Shown piece by piece: positions 1-8,432 of a DNA stretch of 64,000 nt; positions within the stretch are counted from its first letter, which is position 1; every line of letters begins with the position of its first letter. Source of the DNA: Georgenia_A wangjunii (GTDB lineage: Bacteria; Actinomycetota; Actinomycetes; Actinomycetales; Actinomycetaceae); assembly GCF_036421915.1 (NCBI RefSeq), contig NZ_JAZGOM010000007.1, one strand, 5' to 3'. The notes under the pieces are model-generated. The model made no database searches and was not told the DNA's origin. It saw nothing but the letters and a program-made list of their open reading frames with translations. Both the position numbers and the translations under genes were made by a program.

Positions 1-22
1 CACCGCCGAACACCCTTTCAGT

Positions 23-54
23 TATGGGCCGCAACCCTTCGGTTGCGGCCCATA
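23..54 (+). terminator. Strong hairpin, probable terminator of the gene upstream of the window
   Basis: Positions 23-36 pair perfectly with 41-54 (14 bp) around a CTTC loop. No T-tract follows, which is common for actinobacterial terminators. By synteny the upstream gene is probably tyrS, but it lies outside the window. A weaker 6-bp hairpin (67-72 with 79-84) follows before the first gene. Confidence 0.6.
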
Positions 55-109
55 CCTGTATCCGGACCCGGAATCGACTCCGGGTACCGCGACCGCAAAG
101 AGGATGACA

Positions 110-1483
110 ATGCCGGAACGCAGCGACCAGACCCCAGCGCCCGACGGCGACCGCCCCGAGAACGGCGGTGCACCTCGCGGCGATCGCGCCCGGAGCTCGA
201 ACGGCGAGCGCCGCCGCGACGGCGGGCAGGGCCGGGACGAGCGCGCCGCGCGTCGCCCCGACGGCGACCGCCCGTACCGGTCCCGCGAGCCCGGACCGCA
301 GCGACCGGCCCGCGAGGGCCGGTCGCAGCGGCCGGCCCACGAGGGTTCCGGCCGTCCCGTAGGCGGCGGCAACGGTCGCGAGGGCTCCGCACGGCCCGAG
401 CGATCCGGTGGGTTTGACCGGTCGGACCGCCCCGAGCGATCCGGGAGCGCCGACCGCTCGTCCGGCGGCGGGGCCAGCCGGGGAGCTTCTCGCCCCGCCG
501 CCGGCGGGTACAACCGGGAGGGGTCCGGGCGTCCGGCCAGTGGCGGCAATAGCCGCGAAGGTTCTCCTCGTTCCGGCGGCGGCGGTTATAGCCGTGAAGG
601 TTCTTCTCGTCCTGCGGGCGGCGGTTACAGCCGTGAGGGTTCTTCTCGCCCTGCAGGAGGCGGCTACGGCCGTGAAAGCTCAGGCCGTCCGGAGCGCTCC
701 GGTGGCCCGGGCCGTCCCGCAGGGGGCGGATACAGCAGCAGCCGCGACGGCGGGAGCCGGGCGTCGGACAGCGAGCGCCGCGCGCCGCGTCCCGACCGCG
801 CCGACCGGCCCGTCGAGCCGGACATCGCCGAGGACGTCACGCCGTCGATGCTCGACCGCACCGCGCGCCAGCGCCTGCGCACCCTGACGAAGGACAACGC
901 CGAGCGCGTCGCCCGGCACCTCGTCATGGCCGGCCGGCTCATCGACACCGACCCCGAGCTCGCGTACGAGCACGCCCAGGCCGCCATGCGGCGCGCCGCG
1001 CGGGTCGATGTCGTCCGTGAGGCGCTCGCCCTCACCGCCTACGCGACCGAGCGGTACGCGGAGGCGCTGCGCGAGCTGCGCACGGTCCGGCGCCTCAGCG
1101 GCGTCGACGCGCATCGCGCGATCGAGGCGGACTGCGAGCGGGGGCTCGCCCGGCCCGAGCGCGCCCTGGCCGTCATCGCCGAGGCACCGCCCGCGGCGAG
1201 CCCCGAGGACGCCGTCGAGCTCGCGATCGTCGCGAGCGGCGCCCGCGCGGACCTCGGTGAGCACGAGGCGGGACTCATCGTCCTCGAGAACGCCGAGCGG
1301 ATCGTCAAGGACCCCGCGCTGCGCCAGCGGCTCAACCTCGTCAAGGCGGACCGGCTCGACGAGCTGGGCCGCAGCGACGATGCCGAGGCGCTCCGCGCGT
1401 CCGCCGGGGGAGGCGCCCCCACCGAGGTGGAGGACGAGATCATCGTCACCGACCTCGACGAGGACGAGGAGACCACGTCGTGA
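110..1483 (+). CDS. TPR-like protein with long disordered Arg/Gly/Ser-rich N-terminus
   Basis: Counterpart by position of M. tuberculosis Rv1691, between tyrS and the HAD phosphatase. About residues 1-230 are low complexity, rich in Arg, Gly, Ser, Asp and Pro, and contain five consecutive 13-residue repeats. The C-terminal ~220 residues are helical, with Ala/Leu/Glu-rich pairs resembling tetratricopeptide repeats, and end in an acidic tail. An ATG at 104 is in frame, but the AAAGAGG at 97-103 sits 6 nt before the ATG at 110, so 110 is preferred (457 aa). It overlaps the next gene by GTGA. The basic disordered region suggests RNA or protein contacts, but no function is established. Confidence 0.85.
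   Translation: MPERSDQTPAPDGDRPENGGAPRGDRARSSNGERRRDGGQGRDERAARRPDGDRPYRSREPGPQRPAREGRSQRPAHEGSGRPVGGGNGREGSARPERSGGFDRSDRPERSGSADRSSGGGASRGASRPAAGGYNREGSGRPASGGNSREGSPRSGGGGYSREGSSRPAGGGYSREGSSRPAGGGYGRESSGRPERSGGPGRPAGGGYSSSRDGGSRASDSERRAPRPDRADRPVEPDIAEDVTPSMLDRTARQRLRTLTKDNAERVARHLVMAGRLIDTDPELAYEHAQAAMRRAARVDVVREALALTAYATERYAEALRELRTVRRLSGVDAHRAIEADCERGLARPERALAVIAEAPPAASPEDAVELAIVASGARADLGEHEAGLIVLENAERIVKDPALRQRLNLVKADRLDELGRSDDAEALRASAGGGAPTEVEDEIIVTDLDEDEETTS
482..676 (+). repeat. Five in-frame 39-bp repeats (13 aa each) in the TPR-protein gene
   Basis: Units start at 482, 521, 560, 599 and 638. The consensus is Gly-Ser-x-Arg-Pro-Ala-Gly-Gly-Gly-Tyr-Ser-Arg-Glu. The last three units use T-ending codons (GGT TCT TCT CGT CCT), unlike the GC-ending codons of the surrounding gene. 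All units keep the reading frame. Confidence 0.9.
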
Positions 1484-2541
1484 GCGCGCCGAGCACCCTC
1501 CTCGCCTCGACCGAGCCGCTCGCCCGTGCCTACGACGTCGCGCTGCTCGATCTCGACGGGGTCGTCTACCGCGGCCCCGCCCCCGTCGAGCACGCGAGCG
1601 AGGCCGTGGCCGTCGCCCGGGCCGGCGGGATGCGCATGTCCTTCGTGACGAACAACGCCTCCCGTGAGCCGGCCGAGATTGCCCGCCAGCTCACCGGGCT
1701 CGGCATGCCGGCCGCCGCCGAGGACGTCATGACGTCCGCCCTCGCCGCGGCCGCCATGCTCGCCGACGAGCTCCCCGCCGGGTCGGGCGTCCTCGCCGTC
1801 GGCGCGCCGGCGCTGCGCACGGCGCTCGTGGCCGCGGGCTTCCGGCTCGTCACCGGCGTCGAGGAGCGGCCCGCCGCCGTCGTCCAGGGATTCTCTCCCG
1901 ACCTCAGCTGGCGCGACCTGGCCCAGGCCGCGTACGCGGTCCAGGCCGGGGCTCGTCACGTCGCCACCAACCTCGACACGACCCTGCCCACCGAGCACGG
2001 CATCGCCCCCGGGAACGGCTCCCTCGTCGGCGCCGTCCGCAACGCCACGGGCCAGGTGCCGGCCTCCGCCGGCAAGCCCCAGCCGGCGATCTTCCACCAG
2101 GCCGTCCGCCGGGCCGGGGCGCAGGCGCCCCTCGCCGTCGGCGACCGCCTCGACACCGACCTCGCAGGTGCGCGGGCGGCCGGCATCCCCGGCCTCCACG
2201 TCCTCACGGGGGTGAGCGACGCCCGCGCCGTCGTCCTCGCGCGCGCCGAGGAGCGTCCCTCGTTCCTCGCGACGGACCTGCGCGGCCTCCTCGAGCCGCA
2301 CCCCGCCCCCACCCGTGCATCCGACGGGTGGTGGCGCTGCGGCTCCCGGGCCGCTCGCGTCCGCGTCCACGACGGCGAGGCGCGCCTCGAGCTCGACGAC
2401 GGTGCCCTGGGAGCAGGCGTCGTCCGCGTCGACGTCGACGCCTGGCGGGCGCTCGCCTGTGCGGCGTGGGCGGCGGCGGACGACGGCGCCCCCGTCGCGC
2501 CGGGCGCTGTCCCCGTGCTGGAGGTCCCGGCCGGAGCCTGA
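1480..2541 (+). CDS. HAD-IIA family phosphatase (Rv1692-like)
   Basis: HAD-superfamily phosphatase of the NagD/Rv1692 group; Rv1692 is reported as a glycerol-3-phosphate phosphatase involved in phospholipid polar-head recycling. Visible motifs are DLDGVVYRG near residue 25 (nucleophile Asp and acid Asp), VTNNASR (motif II, cap region) and GDRLDTDLAGA (metal-binding motif IV). A C-terminal ~75-residue extension past the HAD fold is present. The GTG start overlaps the upstream stop (GTGA), indicating translational coupling. 353 aa. The substrate is inferred only from the relative. Confidence 0.9.
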   Translation: MSAPSTLLASTEPLARAYDVALLDLDGVVYRGPAPVEHASEAVAVARAGGMRMSFVTNNASREPAEIARQLTGLGMPAAAEDVMTSALAAAAMLADELPAGSGVLAVGAPALRTALVAAGFRLVTGVEERPAAVVQGFSPDLSWRDLAQAAYAVQAGARHVATNLDTTLPTEHGIAPGNGSLVGAVRNATGQVPASAGKPQPAIFHQAVRRAGAQAPLAVGDRLDTDLAGARAAGIPGLHVLTGVSDARAVVLARAEERPSFLATDLRGLLEPHPAPTRASDGWWRCGSRAARVRVHDGEARLELDDGALGAGVVRVDVDAWRALACAAWAAADDGAPVAPGAVPVLEVPAGA

Positions 2542-2550
2542 CGTGCGGGG

Positions 2551-2556
2551 TAGCCT
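2551..2556 (+). promoter_or_regulatory. Possible -10 box (TAGCCT) before the small gene and tlyA
   Basis: TAGCCT lies 31 nt before the ATG at 2588, in the only clear intergenic gap of the early operon (2542-2587). No convincing -35 is seen. It could give an internal promoter for the small protein, tlyA, nadK and recN. Confidence 0.3.
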
Positions 2557-2587
2557 GACGACTGACCCAGCGGCACGAGGAGCGCAG

Positions 2588-2719
2588 ATGAGCGAACCGA
2601 CTCTCGACCCGACGGCCGCGCTCGACACCCTGCCCGAGCGCGACCTCGCCGAGCACGTCGGCGTCTTCGAGCAGGTCTACGACGCGCTCGCCGCACGGCT
2701 CTCCGGCGCCGAGGGCTGA
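2588..2719 (+). CDS. Small conserved acidic protein (Rv1693-like position)
   Basis: A 43-residue acidic protein, with Leu-Pro-Glu-Arg-Asp-Leu followed by an amphipathic helix (VFEQVYDALAARL). A small ORF occupies the same place, between the HAD phosphatase and tlyA, in M. tuberculosis (Rv1693). The start is supported by GAGGAG 6-11 nt upstream. The tlyA GTG follows the stop by one base. No function is known. Confidence 0.75.
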   Translation: MSEPTLDPTAALDTLPERDLAEHVGVFEQVYDALAARLSGAEG

Positions 2720-2720
2720 G

Positions 2721-3548
2721 GTGGCTCGCCTCGTCCGCATCGACGCCGAGCTCGTCCGCCGAGGGCTCGCCCGCTCCCGCCAGCACGCCGGGGAGCTCCT
2801 GACCGCCGGGCACGTCAAGCTCGACGGCGGTGTCGTCACCAAGCCCGCCCGCCAGGTCGACCCCGCGCAGGCCCTGCGGGTCACCGCCCCCGCCACCGAG
2901 GAGTTCGCCTCCCGCGGCGCGCACAAGCTCGCCGGCGCGCTTGACGCGCTGGGGGCGCGTGCCCCCGTCGTCGCGGGCCGGCGGGCCCTCGACGCCGGGG
3001 CGTCGACGGGCGGGTTCACCGACGTCCTGCTGCGGCGGGGCGCGGAGCACGTCGTCGCCGTCGACGTCGGGTACGGCCAGCTCGTCTGGGCCCTCCAGCA
3101 GGACGAGCGCGTGACCGTCCTCGACCGCACGAACGTCCGCACGCTCGCGCCCGAGGCCGTCGCGCCCGCTCCCGGGCTCGTCGTCGCCGACCTCTCCTTC
3201 ATCTCCCTCACGCTCGTCCTCCCGGCGCTCGTCGGTGCGGCCGCGCCGGACGCCGACCTCCTCCTCATGGTCAAGCCGCAGTTCGAGGTGGGGCGCGAGC
3301 GGCTCGGGCGCGGCGGGGTGGTCCGGGACGTCGCCCTCCACGCCGAGGCGGTGACGACCGTCTCCCGCGCGGCCGCCGGCCTCGGTGTCGCCACGTACGC
3401 CGTCGTCGCGAGCCCGTTGCCCGGGCCGAGCGGCAACGTCGAGTACTTCATAGGGTTGCGCCGTGACCACCCAGACGCCCTCGCGCCCGACGAGCTGGCC
3501 GAGGTGATCGCCGAGGCGATCCGCACCGGCCCGGCGGGGGAGCCATGA
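2721..3548 (+). CDS. tlyA: 16S/23S rRNA 2'-O-methyltransferase TlyA
   Basis: TlyA methylates 16S C1409 and 23S C1920 and is needed for capreomycin sensitivity in mycobacteria. An N-terminal S4 RNA-binding domain (about residues 1-60, VRIDAELVRRGLARS) is followed by a FtsJ-like Rossmann methyltransferase. Its SAM site is LDAGASTGGFTDVLL, with VADLSFISL and MVKPQFE as the following motifs. 275 aa is the usual length. It starts with GTG and its stop overlaps the nadK ATG (ATGA). Confidence 0.93.
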   Translation: MARLVRIDAELVRRGLARSRQHAGELLTAGHVKLDGGVVTKPARQVDPAQALRVTAPATEEFASRGAHKLAGALDALGARAPVVAGRRALDAGASTGGFTDVLLRRGAEHVVAVDVGYGQLVWALQQDERVTVLDRTNVRTLAPEAVAPAPGLVVADLSFISLTLVLPALVGAAAPDADLLLMVKPQFEVGRERLGRGGVVRDVALHAEAVTTVSRAAAGLGVATYAVVASPLPGPSGNVEYFIGLRRDHPDALAPDELAEVIAEAIRTGPAGEP

Positions 3549-4384
3549 GCCGCCGGGTGCTCATCGTGCGCCACGACGGCCGCGCCGCGGCGGTCGAGGC
3601 CGCCGCGCAGGTCGAGGCCGAGCTCCGAGCCCGGGGCCTCGAGCCCGTCCACGACCAGTCCGACGGCGACCTCGAGGTCGTCCTCGTCCTCGGCGGGGAC
3701 GGGACGATCCTGCGCGCCGCCGAGCTCGCGCGCGGCAGCGACGTCCCCCTCATCGGCATCAACCTCGGGCACGTCGGTTTCCTCGCCGAGGCCGACCCGG
3801 ACGGCATCAACGACGTCGTGCGCCGGCTCGCGGAGCGGGACTACACCGTCGAGGAGCGGATGACGGTCGACGTCGTTGTCCAGACCCCCGACGGCACCGT
3901 CACCCACGGCTGGGCCATCAACGAGGCGACGGTGGAGAAGGCGGACCGGGCGCGGATGGTCGAGGTGGCCATCGGCGTCGACGGCCGGGGCGTGTCGACC
4001 TTCGGGTGCGACGGGGTCGTCATGGCCACGCCCACCGGGTCCACCGCGTACGCGTTCTCCGGCGGCGGGCCCGTCGTGTGGCCCGACGTCGAGGCGCTCC
4101 TCGTCGTCCCCATCGCCGCCCACGCGCTCTTCTCCCGGCCCATGGTCGTCGGCCCGTCCTCCGTGCTCGCCGTCGAGATCCTCCCGCGCAGCGAGCTGGC
4201 CGCGGCCGTGTGGTGCGACGGGCGCCGCCGGCTCGAGGCGCCGGCCGGCTCCCACGTCGAGGTCCGCCGCGGGCACCAGCCGGTCAAGCTCGCGCGGCTC
4301 GAGCCCACCCCGTTCTCGGGGCGGCTCGTCGCCAAGTTCGACCTGCCGGTGACCGGCTGGCGGGGGGCGAGGACCGACCCGTGA
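3545..4384 (+). CDS. nadK: NAD kinase
   Basis: ATP/polyphosphate-dependent NAD kinase that makes NADP from NAD in the cytosol. The diagnostic LGGDGTILRAAE motif (catalytic Asp) is near residue 55, NEATVEKADRARMVEV carries the NAD-binding Asn-Glu, and the TPTGSTAYAFSGGGPVV Gly-rich loop follows. 279 aa is standard. The ATG overlaps the tlyA stop and the last codons overlap the recN GTG, as expected in the tlyA-nadK-recN operon. Confidence 0.96.
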   Translation: MSRRVLIVRHDGRAAAVEAAAQVEAELRARGLEPVHDQSDGDLEVVLVLGGDGTILRAAELARGSDVPLIGINLGHVGFLAEADPDGINDVVRRLAERDYTVEERMTVDVVVQTPDGTVTHGWAINEATVEKADRARMVEVAIGVDGRGVSTFGCDGVVMATPTGSTAYAFSGGGPVVWPDVEALLVVPIAAHALFSRPMVVGPSSVLAVEILPRSELAAAVWCDGRRRLEAPAGSHVEVRRGHQPVKLARLEPTPFSGRLVAKFDLPVTGWRGARTDP

Positions 4385-6099
4385 TCGAGGAGATCCGCAT
4401 CGAGAACCTCGGTGTCATCGCGTCCGCGCACCTGTGGTTCGGTCCCACGCTCACCGTCATCACCGGCGAGACCGGCGCCGGCAAGACGATGGTCCTCACC
4501 GGGCTCGACCTCCTCCTCGGGGGACGGACCGACCCCGCCTCCGTCCGCGTCGGCGCCGAGCGCGCCGGCGTCGAGGGCACGTTCGTCGTCGGCCCGGGCT
4601 CGCCGCTCGTCGCCCGCGCGGAGGAGGCCGGTGCCGTCGTCGAGGACGGCGTCCTGCTCCTCGCGCGGACCGTCCCGGCGCAGGGCCGCTCCCGCGCCCA
4701 CCTCGGCGGGCGGACCGTCCCGCGGGGCGTCCTCGCCGAGCTCGGCGAGGACCTCGTCACCGTCCACGGCCAGTCCGAGCAGCTCGCCCTGCGCTCCCGC
4801 GCGCACCAGCGGGCCACGCTCGACGCGTTCGCCGGCCCCGACCACGCCCGCACGCTCGCCGCCTACCGGGCGGCGTGGGCGGAGGTCAGCCGGGCGCGGG
4901 CGGAGCTGACCCGGTGGGAGGAGGCCGGCGTCGAGCGCGACGCCGAGATCGCACGGCTGCGCGCCGGGCTCGAGCTGCTCGCCGAGCTCGACGTGCGCCC
5001 GGGCGAGGACGTCGAGCTGCGCGCGGAGGCCGACCGCCTCGGCAACGTCGAGGAGCTCCGCCTCGCGGCCGGGCGGGCGCACGCGGCCCTGTCCGGCTCG
5101 GCGGAGACCCCTGAGGTCGTCGACGCGACGACGCTCGTCGGCGAGGCACGGCGCAGCCTCGAGCACGCCGCCGGCCACGACCCGTCCGTCGAGGGGCTCG
5201 CCCAGCGCCTCGGCGAGGCCGCCTACCTCCTCACCGACGTCGCCGGAGAGGTGGGGAGCTACCTCGCCTCGCTCGAGGCGGACCCGGCCCGCCTCGACGC
5301 CGTCCACGCCCGCCGCGCCGCCATCACGGCCGCCGGCCGCCGCCTCGGGGAGCCCGGTGCCGACGCGCTCCTCGCGTGGGGCGAGCACGCCGCCGCGCGC
5401 CTCGCGGAGATCGACGGCCCCACCGATGCCGGCGCCGCCCTCGCCGAGCGCCTCGAGCGCGCCCAGGCCGACCTGCGCGCGCACGCCGAGCAGCTGACGC
5501 GCGGGCGCACCGCGGCCGCCGGCCGCCTGTCCGCCACGGTCGGGGCCGAGCTCGCGGGGCTCGCCATGGCCGGCGCGAGCCTGCACGTCAGCCTGCCCGC
5601 CCTGCCCGAGCTCGGACCGTGGGGCGCCGAGGACGTCGAGCTCGCCCTCGCCGCCCACCCCGGGGCCCCCGCGCGCCCGCTCGGGTCGGGCGCGTCGGGC
5701 GGTGAGCTCTCCCGCGTCATGCTCGCCATCGAGGTCGCCCTCGCCGACGAGGGCGCGCCGGCCGCGGAGGGGGAGCGCCGCACGTTCGTCTTCGACGAGG
5801 TCGACGCCGGGGTCGGCGGGCGGGCGGCCGTCGAGGTCGGCCGCCGCCTCGCCCGCCTCGCCCGCAGCGCCCAGGTCGTCGTCGTCACGCACCTCGCGCA
5901 GGTCGCGGCCTTCGCCGACACCCACCTCGTCGTGACGAAGGGCGGCGCGCCCGGGGAGAGCACGGCGACCGCTGTGGTCGAGGTCACCGGCGCCGACCGG
6001 GAGGGCGAGCTGGCCCGCATGCTCTCGGGCCAGGAGAGCTCCGACGTCGCGCGTCGCCACGCGGCGGAGCTCATGGAGCGCGCCGTCGTGGGACGATGA
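4381..6099 (+). CDS. recN: DNA repair ATPase RecN
   Basis: SMC-like protein acting in double-strand break repair. The Walker A motif GETGAGKT is near residue 30, central coiled-coil stretches run through about residues 150-400, the ABC signature is SGASGGELSRV, and Walker B is TFVFDEVDAGVGG. The GTG start at 4381 overlaps the nadK stop. At 572 aa the length is normal. No SOS box is seen in front of it, so its expression seems tied to the operon. Confidence 0.95.
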   Translation: MIEEIRIENLGVIASAHLWFGPTLTVITGETGAGKTMVLTGLDLLLGGRTDPASVRVGAERAGVEGTFVVGPGSPLVARAEEAGAVVEDGVLLLARTVPAQGRSRAHLGGRTVPRGVLAELGEDLVTVHGQSEQLALRSRAHQRATLDAFAGPDHARTLAAYRAAWAEVSRARAELTRWEEAGVERDAEIARLRAGLELLAELDVRPGEDVELRAEADRLGNVEELRLAAGRAHAALSGSAETPEVVDATTLVGEARRSLEHAAGHDPSVEGLAQRLGEAAYLLTDVAGEVGSYLASLEADPARLDAVHARRAAITAAGRRLGEPGADALLAWGEHAAARLAEIDGPTDAGAALAERLERAQADLRAHAEQLTRGRTAAAGRLSATVGAELAGLAMAGASLHVSLPALPELGPWGAEDVELALAAHPGAPARPLGSGASGGELSRVMLAIEVALADEGAPAAEGERRTFVFDEVDAGVGGRAAVEVGRRLARLARSAQVVVVTHLAQVAAFADTHLVVTKGGAPGESTATAVVEVTGADREGELARMLSGQESSDVARRHAAELMERAVVGR

Positions 6100-7307
6100 C
6101 CGGCGTGAGCCCGCTCTTCCGCCGACGCCGAACCACCACCGAGCCCGAACCCGGGACCGGTGGCATCGCGCGTGTCGACGCCCGCACGAAGAACCTCACC
6201 AAGCGGCTGCGCCCGGGAGAGATCGCCGTCATCGACCACCTCGACCTCGACCGCGTCTCCGCCGAGGCGCTCGTCGCGTGCCGTCCCGCGGCCATCCTCA
6301 ACGCCGCGCGGTCGACGTCCGGGCGCTACCCGAACCTCGGTCCGGGCATCATCATCGAGGCTGGTATCCCCCTCGTCGACGACCTCGGGCCCGGGCTCAT
6401 GGCCCTCGCCGAGGGGGCGACGTTGCGCGTCGAGGGCGGGGAGGTCCACTCCGGCGGCACCCTCGTCGCCGAGGGCGTCGCCCAGGACGCCGCGAGCGTC
6501 GAGGCCGCCATGGAGGAGGCGCGCGCGGGCCTGGCCGTCCAGCTCGAGTCCTTCGCCGCCAACACGATGGACTACCTGCGGCGCGAGCGGGAGCTGCTCC
6601 TCGAGGGCGTCGGCGTGCCCGACGTCCGCACGAGCTTCGAGGGCCGCCAGGCGCTCATCGTCGTGCGCGGGTACCACTACAAGGAAGACCTCGCGATGCT
6701 GCGCTCCTACGTGCGGGAGTACCACCCGGTGCTCATCGGCGTGGACGGGGGAGCGGACGCCATCCTCGAGGCGGGGTGGACCCCGGACATGATCGTCGGG
6801 GACATGGACTCCGTCTCGGACAGCGCGCTCGCGTGCGGGGCCGAGATCGTCGTCCACGCCTACCGCGACGGGCGCGCCCCCGGCACGGCCCGCATGGAGC
6901 AGCTCGGGATCGAGCACGTCGTGTTCCCGGCGACCGGCACGAGCGAGGACGTCGCGATGCTCCTCGCCGACGACAAGGGCGCCGAGCTCATCGTCGCCGT
7001 CGGCACGCACGCCACCCTCATCGAGTTCCTCGACAAGGGCCGCTCCGGCATGGCCTCGACGTTCCTCACCCGCCTGCGCGTCGGGAGCAAGCTCATCGAC
7101 GCCAAGGGCGTCTCCCAGCTCTACCGCACCCGGATCTCCAACGTGCAGATCCTCCTCCTGGCCCTCGCCGGGCTCATCGCCATCACGGTCGCCCTGGCGT
7201 CGACGACCTTCGGCCAGACCCTGTTCCTGCTCATCATGGCGAGGATCGACGACCTCACCTCCTTCGTCCGTGTGCTGCTGGGGATCGCCCCGGCCGCGAC
7301 GTCCTGA
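6096..7307 (+). CDS. steA: Cytokinetic ring protein SteA (Rv1697-like)
   Basis: SteA works with SteB in corynebacterial/mycobacterial division, controlling septal peptidoglycan hydrolysis through RipA. The central region (about residues 190-290) resembles a thiamin pyrophosphokinase catalytic fold, with GVDGGADAILEAG and MIVGDMDSVSD. The C-terminus has one transmembrane helix (about 350-375, ILLLALAGLIAITVALA), followed by a second short hydrophobic stretch. 403 aa. The ATG overlaps the recN stop and steB follows after 24 nt. The family call is firm; the division role here is inferred from homologues. Confidence 0.9.
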   Translation: MTGVSPLFRRRRTTTEPEPGTGGIARVDARTKNLTKRLRPGEIAVIDHLDLDRVSAEALVACRPAAILNAARSTSGRYPNLGPGIIIEAGIPLVDDLGPGLMALAEGATLRVEGGEVHSGGTLVAEGVAQDAASVEAAMEEARAGLAVQLESFAANTMDYLRRERELLLEGVGVPDVRTSFEGRQALIVVRGYHYKEDLAMLRSYVREYHPVLIGVDGGADAILEAGWTPDMIVGDMDSVSDSALACGAEIVVHAYRDGRAPGTARMEQLGIEHVVFPATGTSEDVAMLLADDKGAELIVAVGTHATLIEFLDKGRSGMASTFLTRLRVGSKLIDAKGVSQLYRTRISNVQILLLALAGLIAITVALASTTFGQTLFLLIMARIDDLTSFVRVLLGIAPAATS

Positions 7308-7331
7308 CCTGCCCCGGGGGATAGACCAACC

Positions 7332-8432
7332 GTGATCGACTTCCGTTACCACCTCGTCTCGCTCATCTCGGTGTTCCTCGCCCTCGCGCTCGGGATCCTC
7401 CTCGGCGCTGGCCCGCTCAACGACACGATCGGTGACCAGCTCACGGGTCAGGTCGAGGACCTGCGCACGGACCGCGACCGGCTGCGCACCGAGCTGGAGC
7501 TGAGCCGGGCGGACGCCGAGAACCGCGACGTCTTCATCGCCGCGGTGGCCCCGGACGTCGTCGGCTCCCGCCTCGAGGGGCGCGCCGTCGCCGTCGTCAG
7601 CCTCCCGGGGGCCGAGGAGGACGACGTCGCGGACGTGCGCGCGCGCATCGAGCAGTCCGGCGCCACCGTCTCCGCCGAGGTCGCCGTCACGCCCGCGTGG
7701 ACGGACCCCGAGACAGACACGTTCCGCTCGAGCTTCGCCGGCCAGCTCCTCGGCTACCTCGCCCCGGCGCCCGAGGGTGACGCGAGCACGGACGCGATCC
7801 TCGGCGCCGCGCTCGGCCAGGCGCTCACGGCGACCGACGCCACCGGCGGGCTCACCGTCGAGGCCGAGACCCTCCTCGACCTTCTCGCCTCCGCCGACGA
7901 CCCCCTCGTCTCCGTCGTCGAGGGCCCCGCCGGCCCCGCGAACGCCACGGTCCTCGTCGCCCCGCGCACCGAGCCGCTTCCCGAGGCGCAGGACGAGTCG
8001 GGCGACGCGGGGGAGGAGGAGGACACCGCCGCGGCGCAGACGGTGACGAGCGCCCACGTCAGCCTCGCGCAGGCGCTGTCGGGTACGGGGGAGGGCAGCG
8101 TCGTCATCGGCGCGGCCGTCACCGACCTCGACCTCGTCACCGCCGTGCGCGCCGACGGTGACGTGGCCGCCGTCGTCACGACCGTCGACTCCGTCGCCGA
8201 CGTCACCGGCCGGGTGAGCGTGCCGCTCGCCCTCGCCGCGGACATCTCCGGGGACAACGGCCACTACGGCTTCGGCGTCGGGGCCGAGCAGCCCGTGCCC
8301 GAGTCCGTCTACCTCGCGCCGCCGGCCCCGCCGGAGCCCGAGCCCGCCCCGATCGACGCGCCGGCCCCCACCGGCGAGCCGACCGAGGCGGCGGCCACCG
8401 AGGCGCCGACCGAGACCGGGCAGGACGGGTGA
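7332..8432 (+). CDS. steB: SteB/MctB family membrane-anchored coiled-coil protein
   Basis: Member of the MctB/SteB (DUF3186, 'copper transporter') family, the Rv1698 counterpart. The conserved N-terminus MIDFRYHLVSLISVF leads into one transmembrane helix (about 10-30), then a coiled coil (QVEDLRTDRDRLRTELE), then an extracytoplasmic domain. The last ~40 residues are Pro/Glu/Ala-rich, with no cysteines that would suggest copper binding. GTG start with a GGGGGA SD. It pairs with SteA directly upstream. The division role is better supported by context than copper transport. Confidence 0.88.
   Translation: MIDFRYHLVSLISVFLALALGILLGAGPLNDTIGDQLTGQVEDLRTDRDRLRTELELSRADAENRDVFIAAVAPDVVGSRLEGRAVAVVSLPGAEEDDVADVRARIEQSGATVSAEVAVTPAWTDPETDTFRSSFAGQLLGYLAPAPEGDASTDAILGAALGQALTATDATGGLTVEAETLLDLLASADDPLVSVVEGPAGPANATVLVAPRTEPLPEAQDESGDAGEEEDTAAAQTVTSAHVSLAQALSGTGEGSVVIGAAVTDLDLVTAVRADGDVAAVVTTVDSVADVTGRVSVPLALAADISGDNGHYGFGVGAEQPVPESVYLAPPAPPEPEPAPIDAPAPTGEPTEAAATEAPTETGQDG

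Noticed and set aside
482..676. CRISPR-like regular repeats
   Set aside because: The units are contiguous without spacers, in frame and protein coding, so this is a coding repeat and not a CRISPR array.
5259..8264. 1001-codon open frame on the minus strand
   Set aside because: It lies antisense to recN, steA and steB, all with clear family motifs. Its composition is the repetitive Arg/Gly/Asp pattern expected from reverse-reading GC-rich codons.
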